Origin: JAGPDF01 sp052035735
GTDB taxonomy: Bacteria; Acidobacteriota; Thermoanaerobaculia; Multivoradales; JAGPDF01
Reading direction: 5' to 3'
Assembly (NCBI GenBank): GCA_052035735.1
Contig: JBPOHI010000145.1
Location: 1 to 52,428, forward strand
DNA: 52,428 nucleotides
The notes beneath the pieces are model-generated. The model was not told where the DNA came from. It saw nothing but the letters and a program-made list of their open reading frames with translations, and ran no database searches. A program made the position numbers and the translations under genes. Shown here piece after piece: positions 17,322 through 27,856 of the stretch; the stretch's first letter is position 1, and every line of letters begins with the position of its first letter.

Positions 17322-18112
17322 ACCGAGATCGGCGCCTTGATCGCCGGATGGGGGTCGTAGCCTTCGATCGTCACGTCCTCGAAACGAAAGTCGAAGATCG
17401 AACGCACCGCCGGATTGAGATGCAGGCGCGGCAAGGCGCGCGGTTCTCGCGCCAGCTGCTCGCGCGCCTGCTCGAGGTGATTGAGATAGAGGTGCGCGTC
17501 ACCGAGCGTGTGCACGAAGGCTCCGGGCTTGAGGCCGGTCACCTGCGCCACCATCGCGGTGAGCAGGGCGTAGGAAGCGATATTGAACGGCACGCCGAGG
17601 AAGACATCGGCGCTGCGCTGGTAGAGCTGGCAGGAGAGCTCGCCCCGCGCGACCCAGAACTGGAAGAGCGCATGGCAGGGCGGCAGCGCCATGCGGTCGA
17701 TCTCCGCCGGATTCCAGGCCGAAACGATGTGGCGGCGCGAGTCGGGATTCGCGGTCAGCCCTTCGACGAGGCGCGCGATCTGGTCGATCGCGCCCCCGTC
17801 CCGAGACGGCCAGGCGCGCCACTGCTGGCCGTAGACCGGGCCGAGCTCGCCCGACGGATCGGCCCATTCGTCCCAGATCGTGACACCGTGGTCGCGCAAA
17901 TAACCGACGTTGGTGCTGCCGGAGAGAAACCAGAGGAGCTCGTGCACGATCGACTTGAGATGCAGCCTCTTGGTCGTCAGCAGGGGGAAGCCGGAGGTGA
18001 GCTCGAACCGCATCTGGTGGCCGAAGATCGAGAGCGTCCCGGTACCCGTCCGGTCGCCCTTCTCCACACCGTGGTCGAGGATCTGCTGCAAGAGGTCGAG
18101 ATAGGTTCGCAA
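17318..18112 (-). CDS. thyA: Thymidylate synthase
   Basis: A 264-residue enzyme, identical in length to E. coli ThyA, that methylates dUMP to dTMP using methylene-tetrahydrofolate. The nucleophile Cys146 is in ALPPCHALFQF, the RTGTGTLSIFG segment and GVPFNIASYALL are intact, and the C-terminus APISV matches the family. The start must be TTG, because the alignment with family N-termini begins exactly there (next residues RTYLDLLQQ) and no ATG is available nearby. It is divergent from comM across about 100 bases and overlaps folA by four bases. Confidence 0.96.
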   Translation of the reverse strand: MRTYLDLLQQILDHGVEKGDRTGTGTLSIFGHQMRFELTSGFPLLTTKRLHLKSIVHELLWFLSGSTNVGYLRDHGVTIWDEWADPSGELGPVYGQQWRAWPSRDGGAIDQIARLVEGLTANPDSRRHIVSAWNPAEIDRMALPPCHALFQFWVARGELSCQLYQRSADVFLGVPFNIASYALLTAMVAQVTGLKPGAFVHTLGDAHLYLNHLEQAREQLAREPRALPRLHLNPAVRSIFDFRFEDVTIEGYDPHPAIKAPISV

Positions 18113-18211
18113 CGTCGCTACAGTCTAGCGAACCGCCCTGGACGGCGTCAGGCCGGTGGGCCGAGCGGTCACCCGCCAGATTCCGGCCGCGGTCCGCGTC
18201 TTTACTTGGAA

Positions 18212-19741
18212 ATGCTGGCCCGTGCGCTTTCCGCCACCCCTTGGGGAATCGAAGCCCGCCCGGTGCAGGTCGAGGTCGATGTCCAGACCGGCCTGCCACA
18301 AATGCAGATCGTGGGGCTCCCGGACGCCGCTGTCCGCGAGAGCCGTGAGCGCGTGCGGAGCGCTCTGCGCAACTGCGGATTCGACCTGGCGCCACGGGCG
18401 GTGACCATCAATCTCGCTCCGGCCGACTTGCGCAAGGAGGGCAACCATCTCGATCTGGCCATCGCCCTGGCGCTGCTGGCGGCCCACGGCGCGCTGCCAC
18501 CCGAGAGGCTCGAAGGGAGCCTGCTGTGCGGCGAGCTCGGGCTCGATGGCAGCGTCCGCCCGGTGCGCGGCGGGCTCGCGATCGCCGACCTCGGTCGCCT
18601 CGGGGGGTGCCGAGAGTTGCTGCTCCCGGCGGCGAACGCCGGCGAGGCCGCAGCGACCGGGGCCTTGCCGGTGCGCGGCCTGCGCACCATCGGCGAGGCG
18701 GTCGAGCACCTGCTCGGCTCGTCCCCGCTCGACGAAACTCCGGGCGACGGTTCGTGGGAGCTCGAGGCGACCCCAACCAGCGCCGCCGACTTCGCCGAGA
18801 TCCGCGGCCAGGAGGCGGCCAAACGGGCGCTCGAGGTTGCCGCAGCGGGCGGGCACAACCTGCTGCTCATTGGACCGCCGGGCGCCGGCAAGACGATGAT
18901 GGCGCGGGCGCTGCCTTCGATTCTGCCGCCACTCACGCTCGCCGAAGCGGTCGCGGTGACCAAGATCCACTCGTTGGTAGCCGAGCGTCCGCCGGCGGGG
19001 CTGTTGCGCCGCCGCCCCTTCCGCGCGCCGCACCCGGGAGTGAGTGCCGCCGGGATGGTCGGCGGCGGTCCGCTACCGCGCCCCGGTGAGGTCAGCCTCG
19101 CGCACGGCGGAGTGCTCTTTCTCGACGAGCTCGCCGAGTTTCACCGCGACGCCCTCGAAGCGCTTCGCCAGCCGCTCGAGGAGGGCCAGGTGACGGTCGT
19201 GCGGGCACGCGCCTGGCTGCAGTTTCCGGCCCGATTCACCCTGCTCGCGGCGATGAACCCCTGCCCCTGCGGGCACCTGGGCGACAGCCGGCGGGCCTGC
19301 CGCTGCCCGCTGCCGGCGATCGAGCGCTATCGCGCTCGCGTGTCTGGACCGCTGCTCGACCGCATCGACCTGCACGTCGACGTGCCGGCGATCCGCCTTC
19401 AGGACCTCAAGGAGCGCCCGCACGAGGCTTCCGGAGATCTGGCCGGACGAGTCCTTGAGGCCCGCGAACGCCAACGCCATCGGTTCGAAGCCGATCATCC
19501 GAGCCCGGTGAATGCCAGCCTGACGGCCGCGGCGATCCACCGCGAGTGTCCCCTCTCCCCGGCTGGCCAGACGCTCCTCGACGCGGCATTCGAACGCCTC
19601 GGCCTCTCGGCGCGGGCGCTGCATCGCGTGCTCAAGGTCGCGCGCACCATCGCCGATCTCGGCAGCTCGGAGCGCATCGAGCCGGCGCACGTGGCGGAGG
19701 CGATCCAGTACCGGTCGCTCGATCGACGCATCGCTCTCTGA
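18212..19741 (+). CDS. comM: YifB/ComM family Mg-chelatase-like AAA+ ATPase
   Basis: A 509-residue ComM/YifB protein, a hexameric helicase that promotes branch migration during integration of transformed DNA in Haemophilus and Vibrio. The N-terminal Lon-S5-like domain has IVGLPDAAVRESRERVR and INLAPADLRKEG. The AAA+ core has Walker A GPPGAGKT (Lys227) and Walker B VLFLDELAEF, followed by the characteristic NPCPCGHLGD and CRCPL cysteines and a C-terminal helical domain. The ATG at 18212 gives the family N-terminus MLARALSATPWGIEA. Upstream in-frame sequence is antisense to thyA and not coding. Whether the host is naturally competent is not shown here. Confidence 0.92.
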   Translation: MLARALSATPWGIEARPVQVEVDVQTGLPQMQIVGLPDAAVRESRERVRSALRNCGFDLAPRAVTINLAPADLRKEGNHLDLAIALALLAAHGALPPERLEGSLLCGELGLDGSVRPVRGGLAIADLGRLGGCRELLLPAANAGEAAATGALPVRGLRTIGEAVEHLLGSSPLDETPGDGSWELEATPTSAADFAEIRGQEAAKRALEVAAAGGHNLLLIGPPGAGKTMMARALPSILPPLTLAEAVAVTKIHSLVAERPPAGLLRRRPFRAPHPGVSAAGMVGGGPLPRPGEVSLAHGGVLFLDELAEFHRDALEALRQPLEEGQVTVVRARAWLQFPARFTLLAAMNPCPCGHLGDSRRACRCPLPAIERYRARVSGPLLDRIDLHVDVPAIRLQDLKERPHEASGDLAGRVLEARERQRHRFEADHPSPVNASLTAAAIHRECPLSPAGQTLLDAAFERLGLSARALHRVLKVARTIADLGSSERIEPAHVAEAIQYRSLDRRIAL

Positions 19742-19769
19742 CCCGGAGCTCATGGTGCAAAACCATTTT

Positions 19770-19781
19770 CTTGGATCCAAG
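19770..19781. promoter_or_regulatory. 12-base palindrome abutting the -35 box
   Basis: CTTGGATCCAAG is a perfect palindrome ending one base before the TTGACA at 19783. Its position directly upstream of a good promoter suggests a binding site for a dimeric regulator, but a 12-base palindrome can also arise by chance. Confidence 0.35.
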
Positions 19782-19782
19782 G

Positions 19783-19810
19783 TTGACAGACGCGGCTCAG
19801 TCGATACAAT
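19783..19810 (+). promoter_or_regulatory. Sigma70-type promoter of the M23 peptidase gene
   Basis: A perfect -35 TTGACA (19783-19788) and a five-of-six -10 TACAAT (19805-19810) are separated by 16 bases. They lie 67 bases upstream of the M23 ATG, in an A/T-richer patch unlike the surrounding sequence. This is the best promoter match in the window. Confidence 0.75.
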
Positions 19811-19876
19811 TCCCCGGACGCAAGCGCTCAGCGGTTGGTCGCCGATCCGGCTCCATTTCCTCGAGACGAGAAGGGC

Positions 19877-20767
19877 ATGCACTCCAAACACTACACGCTG
19901 ATACTCGTTCGCAACGAAGGCTCGCGCTTCCGCAAGTGGCGCGTGAGCCAGACTCAGTTCGTCCTCCTCGCCGCGCTCGTCAGCATTCTGACCCTCGCCG
20001 CAGTCTGGTCCACCTGGTCGGCCTTCTCCTCTCGCGTCAACCGCAGCGAGCTCGCCCGCCTCCAGGAAGAGAACGAAACTCTGCGGCTCACCAATCAGTC
20101 GTTCGAGAATCGACTCGAAGGCCTGCAGTCCCGCCTCTCCGACTCCGAAGACCGCACCCGCAAGCTCGCGATCGTCGCCGGGCTCGAGAATCTCGGAGCC
20201 AGCTCCGAAGTGGGCGTCGGCGGCCCGTTGGCGAGCGATTCCGGCGCGGGCTCGCAAGCCGAAACCTTGCTCGCTTCGGCGGAGGGACGCTCCGAGTCTC
20301 TCAGCCAGACGCTCGAGCAGGTTGAATCCCGCCTCACCGATAACCTCCGCCTGATCTCCTCCACCCCGTCGATCGCTCCCGTCCGCGGCATCTATACCAG
20401 CGGCTTCGGTTACCGTCGCGATCCCATCACCGGGCAGCGCGCCTATCACTCGGGCGTCGATATTTCGGCTCCGCCCGGCAAGCCGGTCAAGGCGAGCGCC
20501 GACGGCGTGGTGACCAAGACCGAACAGTACGGCAACCTCGGGCGGGCAGTCTTCATCGCCCACGGGTTCGGCGTGACGACGGTCTACGGGCATCTTTCGC
20601 GCATCAACGTCACTCCGGGACAGCGCGTCGAGCGCGGCACGATCGTCGGTCTCGTGGGCAATTCGGGCCGTTCGACCGGATATCACCTGCACTACGAAGT
20701 CCAGGTGAACGGCGTGGCGACGAACCCCCTGGCCTACATTCTCGATCGCGCCGACGGCGCCCTCTGA
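19877..20767 (+). CDS. M23 family peptidase with membrane anchor and coiled coil
   Basis: A 296-residue cell-wall peptidase of the LytM/M23 family. It has a short cytoplasmic N-terminus, one transmembrane helix at about residues 27-48, a coiled coil at about 55-95 and 140-160, and a C-terminal M23 domain at about 170-290. Zinc and catalytic residues are intact: HSGVD (His191, Asp195), GHL (His239) and HLHYEV (His270, His272), so it should be an active endopeptidase on peptide crosslinks, unlike the degenerate EnvC type. The ATG at 19877 has GAGAAGG upstream and a strong promoter precedes it. It may assist cell separation or envelope remodelling. Confidence 0.92.
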   Translation: MHSKHYTLILVRNEGSRFRKWRVSQTQFVLLAALVSILTLAAVWSTWSAFSSRVNRSELARLQEENETLRLTNQSFENRLEGLQSRLSDSEDRTRKLAIVAGLENLGASSEVGVGGPLASDSGAGSQAETLLASAEGRSESLSQTLEQVESRLTDNLRLISSTPSIAPVRGIYTSGFGYRRDPITGQRAYHSGVDISAPPGKPVKASADGVVTKTEQYGNLGRAVFIAHGFGVTTVYGHLSRINVTPGQRVERGTIVGLVGNSGRSTGYHLHYEVQVNGVATNPLAYILDRADGAL

Positions 20768-20771
20768 TCCT

Positions 20772-20791
20772 GGCGGCGGGCCTCCGCCGCC
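20772..20791 (+). terminator. GC hairpin after the M23 gene
   Basis: A perfect eight-base stem (GGCGGCGG / CCGCCGCC) with a four-base loop starts five bases after the M23 stop. No T run follows, so it may be a pause or RNA-end stabilising hairpin rather than a true intrinsic terminator. The remaining ~150 bases to secA hold no gene. Confidence 0.5.
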
Positions 20792-20941
20792 GCTCCGAGG
20801 ACTTTCCCTTCCCGCTCGCCGGTCCCTCCGGCGTCGAGTCGCTGCGTCACAAGGCCCGCCGGGTCGAAGCGGCGCGCTCTGCTAGAATCTGCGCTCGCCC
20901 CGCGCTCCGCGACGGCGCCTCCTCCGGATGAAAATCACCGC

Positions 20942-23716
<2,775 letters not shown>

Positions 23717-23733
23717 CGGAAAGCGTCGAGGTT

Positions 23734-23773
23734 CTGCGCCGGCCGGTTGGAGTCAGGACTTCGACCGGCGCAG
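23734..23773. terminator. Inverted repeat between secA and the DUF1579 gene
   Basis: A nine-base inverted repeat (CTGCGCCGG / CCGGCGCAG) with a 22-base spacer lies between the convergent secA and DUF1579 genes, the right arm reaching into the last codons of DUF1579. It could act as a bidirectional terminator although no T run is present. Confidence 0.4.
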
Positions 23774-24379
23774 GACGATCTCCATCGACTTCCACTCTTT
23801 GCCGTCCGGGCCGCTGTCGAACATCTCCATCACCTCTTCGTCGGCGGAGGGCCAGCGCACCGTCGATCGCGTAGCCTTGGCCTTGCCGGTCATCGGATCG
23901 GAGGCGGAGCTCACGAACGAGCATCCTTTGGCGTGCTCGACTGCGCAGCTGCCACTGCCCGTCATGACGCCGGTGCTGAAGTTGTCCGACCAGGTCGACC
24001 ACCACTTGCCGCTGGCGTTGTCGAAACCGGTCATGCCGAGTCCTTCGAACGGCATCCCCATCATCGTGCCGGTCCAGTGGTCGAGCATCACCCGGCCGCC
24101 CAATCCCATCGTGCGCTCGACCTTTCCGGGGCTGATCTGCGGTGCGGCGCCGGGCGCCTCCCACATCGACACCTTGCCCTGCCAGGTGCCGACCCTCGAG
24201 GCCATGTCCTGATGCTCTTTGCCGGGGGTCATGGCCTTGGTCCAGGCGACCATGGCCGCCTTCTGCTCCTCGGACATCTGCGGCTCTGCCGGCGCCTGTG
24301 CCACTGCGCTCGCCGCCAGGGCTGCGCAGACAGCGAGCACCATCGCCACCCGTCGACCTTGTCGCTCCGTCATTCCCAT
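23753..24379 (-). CDS. Secreted DUF1579 family protein
   Basis: A 208-residue protein with a signal peptide (hydrophobic stretch at about 11-27 ending SAVAQA) followed by a DUF1579 domain: a lipocalin-like beta-barrel repeat pattern with VGTWQGKVSMW, RVMLDHWTGTMMGMPFEGLGMTGFDNASGKWWSTWSDNFSTG (in pieces: GLGMTGFDN, WWSTWSDN) and the end FDSGPDGKEWKSMEIVLRR. The function of DUF1579 is not known to me. The ATG has AGGAGG nine bases upstream. It is divergent from guaB and shares with it a 100-base region holding two strong palindromes, and it is convergent with secA. Confidence 0.85.
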   Translation of the reverse strand: MGMTERQGRRVAMVLAVCAALAASAVAQAPAEPQMSEEQKAAMVAWTKAMTPGKEHQDMASRVGTWQGKVSMWEAPGAAPQISPGKVERTMGLGGRVMLDHWTGTMMGMPFEGLGMTGFDNASGKWWSTWSDNFSTGVMTGSGSCAVEHAKGCSFVSSASDPMTGKAKATRSTVRWPSADEEVMEMFDSGPDGKEWKSMEIVLRRSKS

Positions 24380-24403
24380 CGCCTGTCTCCTCCTGCCTCC
24401 GAT

Positions 24404-24419
24404 GTCGGAACGTTCCGAC
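24404..24419. promoter_or_regulatory. 16-base perfect palindrome in the guaB/DUF1579 divergent region
   Basis: GTCGGAACGTTCCGAC is fully self-complementary over 16 bases and sits 25 bases upstream of the DUF1579 start and 61 upstream of guaB. A dimeric repressor or activator could bind here. It is directly followed by a second symmetric element. Confidence 0.5.
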
Positions 24420-24437
24420 GTTTGATATCTTAAACGT
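24418..24437. promoter_or_regulatory. Second inverted repeat, ACGTTT-N8-AAACGT
   Basis: Six-base arms ACGTTT and AAACGT flank the eight-base A/T-rich spacer GATATCTT, overlapping the first palindrome by two bases. The AT-rich centre suggests either promoter elements or an operator of a winged-helix regulator. It resembles but does not match the E. coli PurR box. Confidence 0.45.
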
Positions 24438-24480
24438 GGCGGGCGAGTCGGTTGCCATCACATCCCCCTCCACCCAATCC

Positions 24481-25956
24481 ATGACCCAAGCCCAGAGTGC
24501 ACCGCGTCTCGCCCTCACTTTCGACGACGTCCTGATCGAGCCCGGCTATTCGAGCGTGCATCCGAACGAGGTCGATCTCCGCACCCGCCTTTGCCGGCAG
24601 ATCTACCTCAATATTCCGATCCTCTCCGCTGCCATGGATACGGTCACCGAGTCGCGGCTGGCGATTGCGCTGGCGCAGGAAGGCGGTCTCGGGATCATTC
24701 ACAAGAACCTGTCGATCGACCTGCAGGCCGCCGAAGTCGACAAGGTCAAGCGCAGTGAAGCCGGAATGATCGTCGATCCGGTGACGATGCGGCCGGAGCA
24801 ACGGATCTCCGAAGCGCTCGAGCTGATGGCGCATTTCAAGATCTCGGGCGTGCCGGTGACCGACGCCGAGGGGCGCCTGGTCGGCATTCTGACCAATCGC
24901 GACCTGCGCTTCGAGAGCAATCTGAACCGCCGGATCTCCGATCTGATGACGCGCGAGAACCTGGTCACCGTCCCCGAGGGTACGACGCTCGACGAGGCGA
25001 AGGCGCTGCTTCACAAGCACAAGATCGAGAAACTACTGGTCGTGGATCGCGCCGGCGGCCTCAAGGGTCTGATCACGGTCAAAGACATCCAGAAGATGAT
25101 CGAGTACCCGCGCGCCTGCAAGGACGAGCTCGGCCGCCTGCGGGTCGGCGCCGCGGTCGGCGCCTCCGGCGAGTACCTCGAGCGCGCTGCGGCGCTGGTC
25201 GATGCCAAGGTCGACCTGTTGGTGCTGGACTCGTCCCACGCGCACAGCAAGGGGGTCCTCGACGCGGCCCTCGTCCTCCGCCAGCGCTTCCCGGACGTGG
25301 CCCTCATGGTCGGCAACGTCGCCACCGCCGAAGGGACTCTGGCGGCGATCGAGCGTGGCGCCGACGCCGTGAAGATCGGGATCGGCCCGGGCTCGATCTG
25401 CACCACGCGCATCGTCACCGGCGCCGGCGTGCCGCAGATCACCGCCATCCAGGAGTGCTCGCGAGCTGCTGCCGAGCGCGACATCCCGATCATCGCCGAC
25501 GGCGGCATCAAGTTCTCCGGCGACCTCACCAAGGCGATCGCAGCGGGCTCCGGCGCACTGATGATCGGCTCGCTCTTCGCCGGCACGGAGGAGAGTCCCG
25601 GCGAGACGATCCTCTATCAGGGCCGGACCTACAAGGCCTATCGAGGCATGGGGTCGCTCTCGGCGATGGCCCGCGGCAGCGCGGACCGTTACTTCCAGGA
25701 GGGCGAGGCGACGCTCTCGAAGCTCGTCCCCGAGGGGATCGAGGGCATGGTGCCGCACAAGGGGAGCGTGCATTCGATGCTGCCCCAGCTCACCGGTGGC
25801 CTGCGCGCCGGCATGGGCCTCGCCGGCTGCGCGACCGTCGACGAGCTGCGCACCCGCGGCAAGTTCCTGCGCGTGACGGCGGCGGGCCTCAAGGAGAGCC
25901 ATGCCCACGACGTGGTGATCACCAAAGAGGCCCCGAACTACTGGGTCGACCGCTGA
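24481..25956 (+). CDS. guaB: Inosine-5'-monophosphate dehydrogenase
   Basis: A 491-residue IMPDH that oxidises IMP to XMP, the committed step to GMP. The (beta/alpha)8 catalytic barrel starts at ALTFDDVLIEPGYS; two CBS domains are inserted at about residues 95-205 (MTRENLVTVPEG, then the second hand). The catalytic Cys lies in GPGSICTTRIVTG near residue 305, the nucleotide loop is DGGIKFSGD, and the active-site flap is YRGMGSLSAM. The ATG at 24481 gives the usual N-terminus; upstream in-frame sequence to 24142 is antisense to DUF1579 and rejected. No guaA lies nearby. Regulation may involve the palindromes at 24404-24437. Confidence 0.96.
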   Translation: MTQAQSAPRLALTFDDVLIEPGYSSVHPNEVDLRTRLCRQIYLNIPILSAAMDTVTESRLAIALAQEGGLGIIHKNLSIDLQAAEVDKVKRSEAGMIVDPVTMRPEQRISEALELMAHFKISGVPVTDAEGRLVGILTNRDLRFESNLNRRISDLMTRENLVTVPEGTTLDEAKALLHKHKIEKLLVVDRAGGLKGLITVKDIQKMIEYPRACKDELGRLRVGAAVGASGEYLERAAALVDAKVDLLVLDSSHAHSKGVLDAALVLRQRFPDVALMVGNVATAEGTLAAIERGADAVKIGIGPGSICTTRIVTGAGVPQITAIQECSRAAAERDIPIIADGGIKFSGDLTKAIAAGSGALMIGSLFAGTEESPGETILYQGRTYKAYRGMGSLSAMARGSADRYFQEGEATLSKLVPEGIEGMVPHKGSVHSMLPQLTGGLRAGMGLAGCATVDELRTRGKFLRVTAAGLKESHAHDVVITKEAPNYWVDR

Positions 25957-25976
25957 TCCGTCGACCGGCCGGCGAG

Positions 25977-26747
25977 TCAGCGCCGGCGGTCGCCGTCCTG
26001 CAGACGCTTCTCGAGCTCCTTCAACCGCACCTCGAGCTCGCGCATCCGCTTCTCCACTTCGCCGTCGACCCGTAGCTGATAGGCGCGGATCTGATCCTTG
26101 AAGTCGTCGCTCTCGAGCAGGCGGCCCAGGCGTTCGAGAGCCGGACCGACCGGAGGAAAAGGCGCGGGGGCGTCGGCGACGGGCGGCGGGCTGGGCAGCG
26201 ACGGCATCGGCGGGAAGATCCAGCGCCCGATATCGACCCCGTCGCGGTCCCGGCGCTCGAGCGTCGCGACGAGCTGGCGCACCCGGCGATCGCGCACGAC
26301 GGTCAGCTCCAGACTCTCGCCGCCCTCCCGCGCAGTGACTTCCCCCGAGAATCCCCAGCTGTCGTGCACCGCATCGGATCCGATCCGGGTGACGATGTCA
26401 CCGACCTCGAGGCCTGCGCGCGCCGCCGGGCTCGCCGGCTCGACACGCCCGACCATCACGCCGGTCTCGCGCCCGGCGCCAAAGTGCTCGCGCAGCTCGG
26501 GTGTCAGATCGACGAGCTCGATCCCCAGATAGCCGCCCGATATGCGCGGGGCGCGCGGAGCGCGCGCCGGCATCGGTGCGGCGGCCGGCAGGGGTGGGGG
26601 ACTCGCCGCTGGCGGAGCCGCTGGAGCGGCCACCGGCCGCGGCGCTGGCGGGGGCGTCGCCTGGGCTATGCCCGGGACAGCTCCGGCAACGATCAGCAGG
26701 CAGGCTGCGGCGGAGAGGTGCAGGAAACGAGAGGGCGTAGGCATCAT
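25977..26747 (-). CDS. Periplasmic PDZ-domain protein with C-terminal coiled coil
   Basis: A 256-residue protein with a signal peptide (about residues 1-28, ending GIAQA), a Pro/Ala-rich linker to about 66, one PDZ domain at about 70-165 (GGYLGIELVDL for the carboxylate-binding loop, SPAARAGLEVGDIVTRIG for the conserved core), a second Pro-rich linker and a charged C-terminal helix at about 215-253 with coiled-coil character (MRELEVRLKELEKRLQ). No protease domain is attached. It is the third gene of a unit with the sigma factor and the small membrane protein, with an ATGA overlap to the latter, so it probably senses or scaffolds in the envelope stress pathway. Function is inferred only from context. 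Confidence 0.8.
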   Translation of the reverse strand: MMPTPSRFLHLSAAACLLIVAGAVPGIAQATPPPAPRPVAAPAAPPAASPPPLPAAAPMPARAPRAPRISGGYLGIELVDLTPELREHFGAGRETGVMVGRVEPASPAARAGLEVGDIVTRIGSDAVHDSWGFSGEVTAREGGESLELTVVRDRRVRQLVATLERRDRDGVDIGRWIFPPMPSLPSPPPVADAPAPFPPVGPALERLGRLLESDDFKDQIRAYQLRVDGEVEKRMRELEVRLKELEKRLQDGDRRR

Positions 26748-27172
26748 CCTGAGCTCCTTGTCGTAGCGGTGGTTCCGCCGCCGGCCGCGCTGGCCGGGAT
26801 CGTCGTCAGGTCGAGATAAAGATCGGTCGAAGCGTCGCCGCCGAGGGCGATGCGCGAGCGCCGGCCGGCCAGCGCGCGCAGCTCTTCGAGCTCATCCTGC
26901 AGGCGGCGATGCTCGTCGAGCAGGGTGGCGCGACGCGAGGCACGCTCCGCAGCCACTTCGAAACTCCAGACGCCGACACCGATCGCCAGCACGCATGCCC
27001 CGGCCACGGCAGCGATTCCCTGCCGCAAGCGCCGCGTGCGGCGCGCCGCAGCCCGCTCGGCGCGCGCCAGGACCGTCGCCCGGAAGTCGGCCTTCGTTCC
27101 AGCGGCGGAGACGGCGCGCAGGGCACGTCCGATCTCGCGATCGAGCTCGGCGTCCGAAATCGGCCAGGTCAC
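26744..27172 (-). CDS. Small single-pass membrane protein, candidate anti-sigma factor
   Basis: A 142-residue protein with a soluble N-terminal part (about 1-50, helical and basic at the end), one transmembrane helix at about 52-70, then a periplasmic coiled coil at about 73-102 and a flexible Gly/Thr/Ser tail. I see no zinc-finger (HxxxCxxC) motif of the usual anti-sigma domain. The call rests on topology and on position: its GTG start overlaps the sigma-factor stop as GTGA and its own stop overlaps the PDZ gene as ATGA. It could instead be an unrelated membrane partner. The family is not recognised. Confidence 0.6.
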   Translation of the reverse strand: MTWPISDAELDREIGRALRAVSAAGTKADFRATVLARAERAAARRTRRLRQGIAAVAGACVLAIGVGVWSFEVAAERASRRATLLDEHRRLQDELEELRALAGRRSRIALGGDASTDLYLDLTTIPASAAGGGTTATTRSSG

Positions 27173-27786
27173 GAGGGGACTCCTTTCCAGTAGGAAGTCA
27201 GACGGACCCGTAGACGTTCGCGGGCGCGAAAGAGCCGGCTCTTCACCGTCGCCACGCGCAACCCCAGGAGCTGCGCGATCTCGTCGACCGAACGCTCCTC
27301 GAGCGCCGCCAGCACCAGCGGTGCGCGGAAGGCGACCGGGAGCTCCGCGACGGCGTCGGCGAGCTTCGTCGCCGCCTCTTCACGCAGAAGGCGTGCTCCC
27401 GCCTCGGCCTCTTCGTACGGTTCGCTTCCCGGAGAGCGGCCCAACCAACCGAAGCGGCCGAGCTGTCCCGAGAGCAGGGCCCGCTGGCGGACGCGGCGGC
27501 GACGCTCGCTGCTTCGCGCGAGGCGCGTGCCGATGCTGTACAGATAGGCCTCGAAGCGCCCCTCTTCGCGGTAGCGCCGGGCGGCCAGCCAGAGCCGCAC
27601 GAACGCCTCCTGGGCCAGCTCCTCGCCGCGTTCGCGGTCGCCGACGAGGCGGGAGAGGTAACGCACCAGGGCGTCGCGATGCCGGTCGACGAGCCCGCCG
27701 AAGGCCTCCCAATCTCCCGCCCGGCTGCGCGCCATGGCCTGGGCGTCGGTGCCGGGGTCGGCGACGGCAGAGTCGAGGACGATCAT
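27169..27786 (-). CDS. ECF-type RNA polymerase sigma factor
   Basis: A 205-residue group IV sigma factor. Region 2 spans about residues 22-95 (LVDRHRDALVRYLSRLVGDRERGEELAQEAFVRLW in pieces: DRHRDALVRYL, EELAQEAFVRLW), and region 4 spans about 140-200 with the helix-turn-helix SVDEIAQLLGLRVATVKSRLFRARERLR, again in pieces. There is no sigma3 domain. The ATG at 27786 is preceded by a possible GTG and by GGAACAGG as a weak Shine-Dalgarno. It is the first gene of the sigma / membrane protein / PDZ unit and lies 70 bases downstream of the HerA-like ATPase gene on the same strand. Target promoters are unknown. Confidence 0.92.
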   Translation of the reverse strand: MIVLDSAVADPGTDAQAMARSRAGDWEAFGGLVDRHRDALVRYLSRLVGDRERGEELAQEAFVRLWLAARRYREEGRFEAYLYSIGTRLARSSERRRRVRQRALLSGQLGRFGWLGRSPGSEPYEEAEAGARLLREEAATKLADAVAELPVAFRAPLVLAALEERSVDEIAQLLGLRVATVKSRLFRARERLRVRLTSYWKGVPS

Positions 27787-27856
27787 CACCTGTTCCAACG
27801 CGCGACGAGCGATTCGGTTCCCGTCACGAACCGCGTCTCGCGGCTCGTGACGCCGC

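Noticed and set aside
20883..20888. TAGAAT as the -10 box of secA
   Set aside because: It has no -35 at the right distance; the nearest GTCGAA is only 14 bases upstream.
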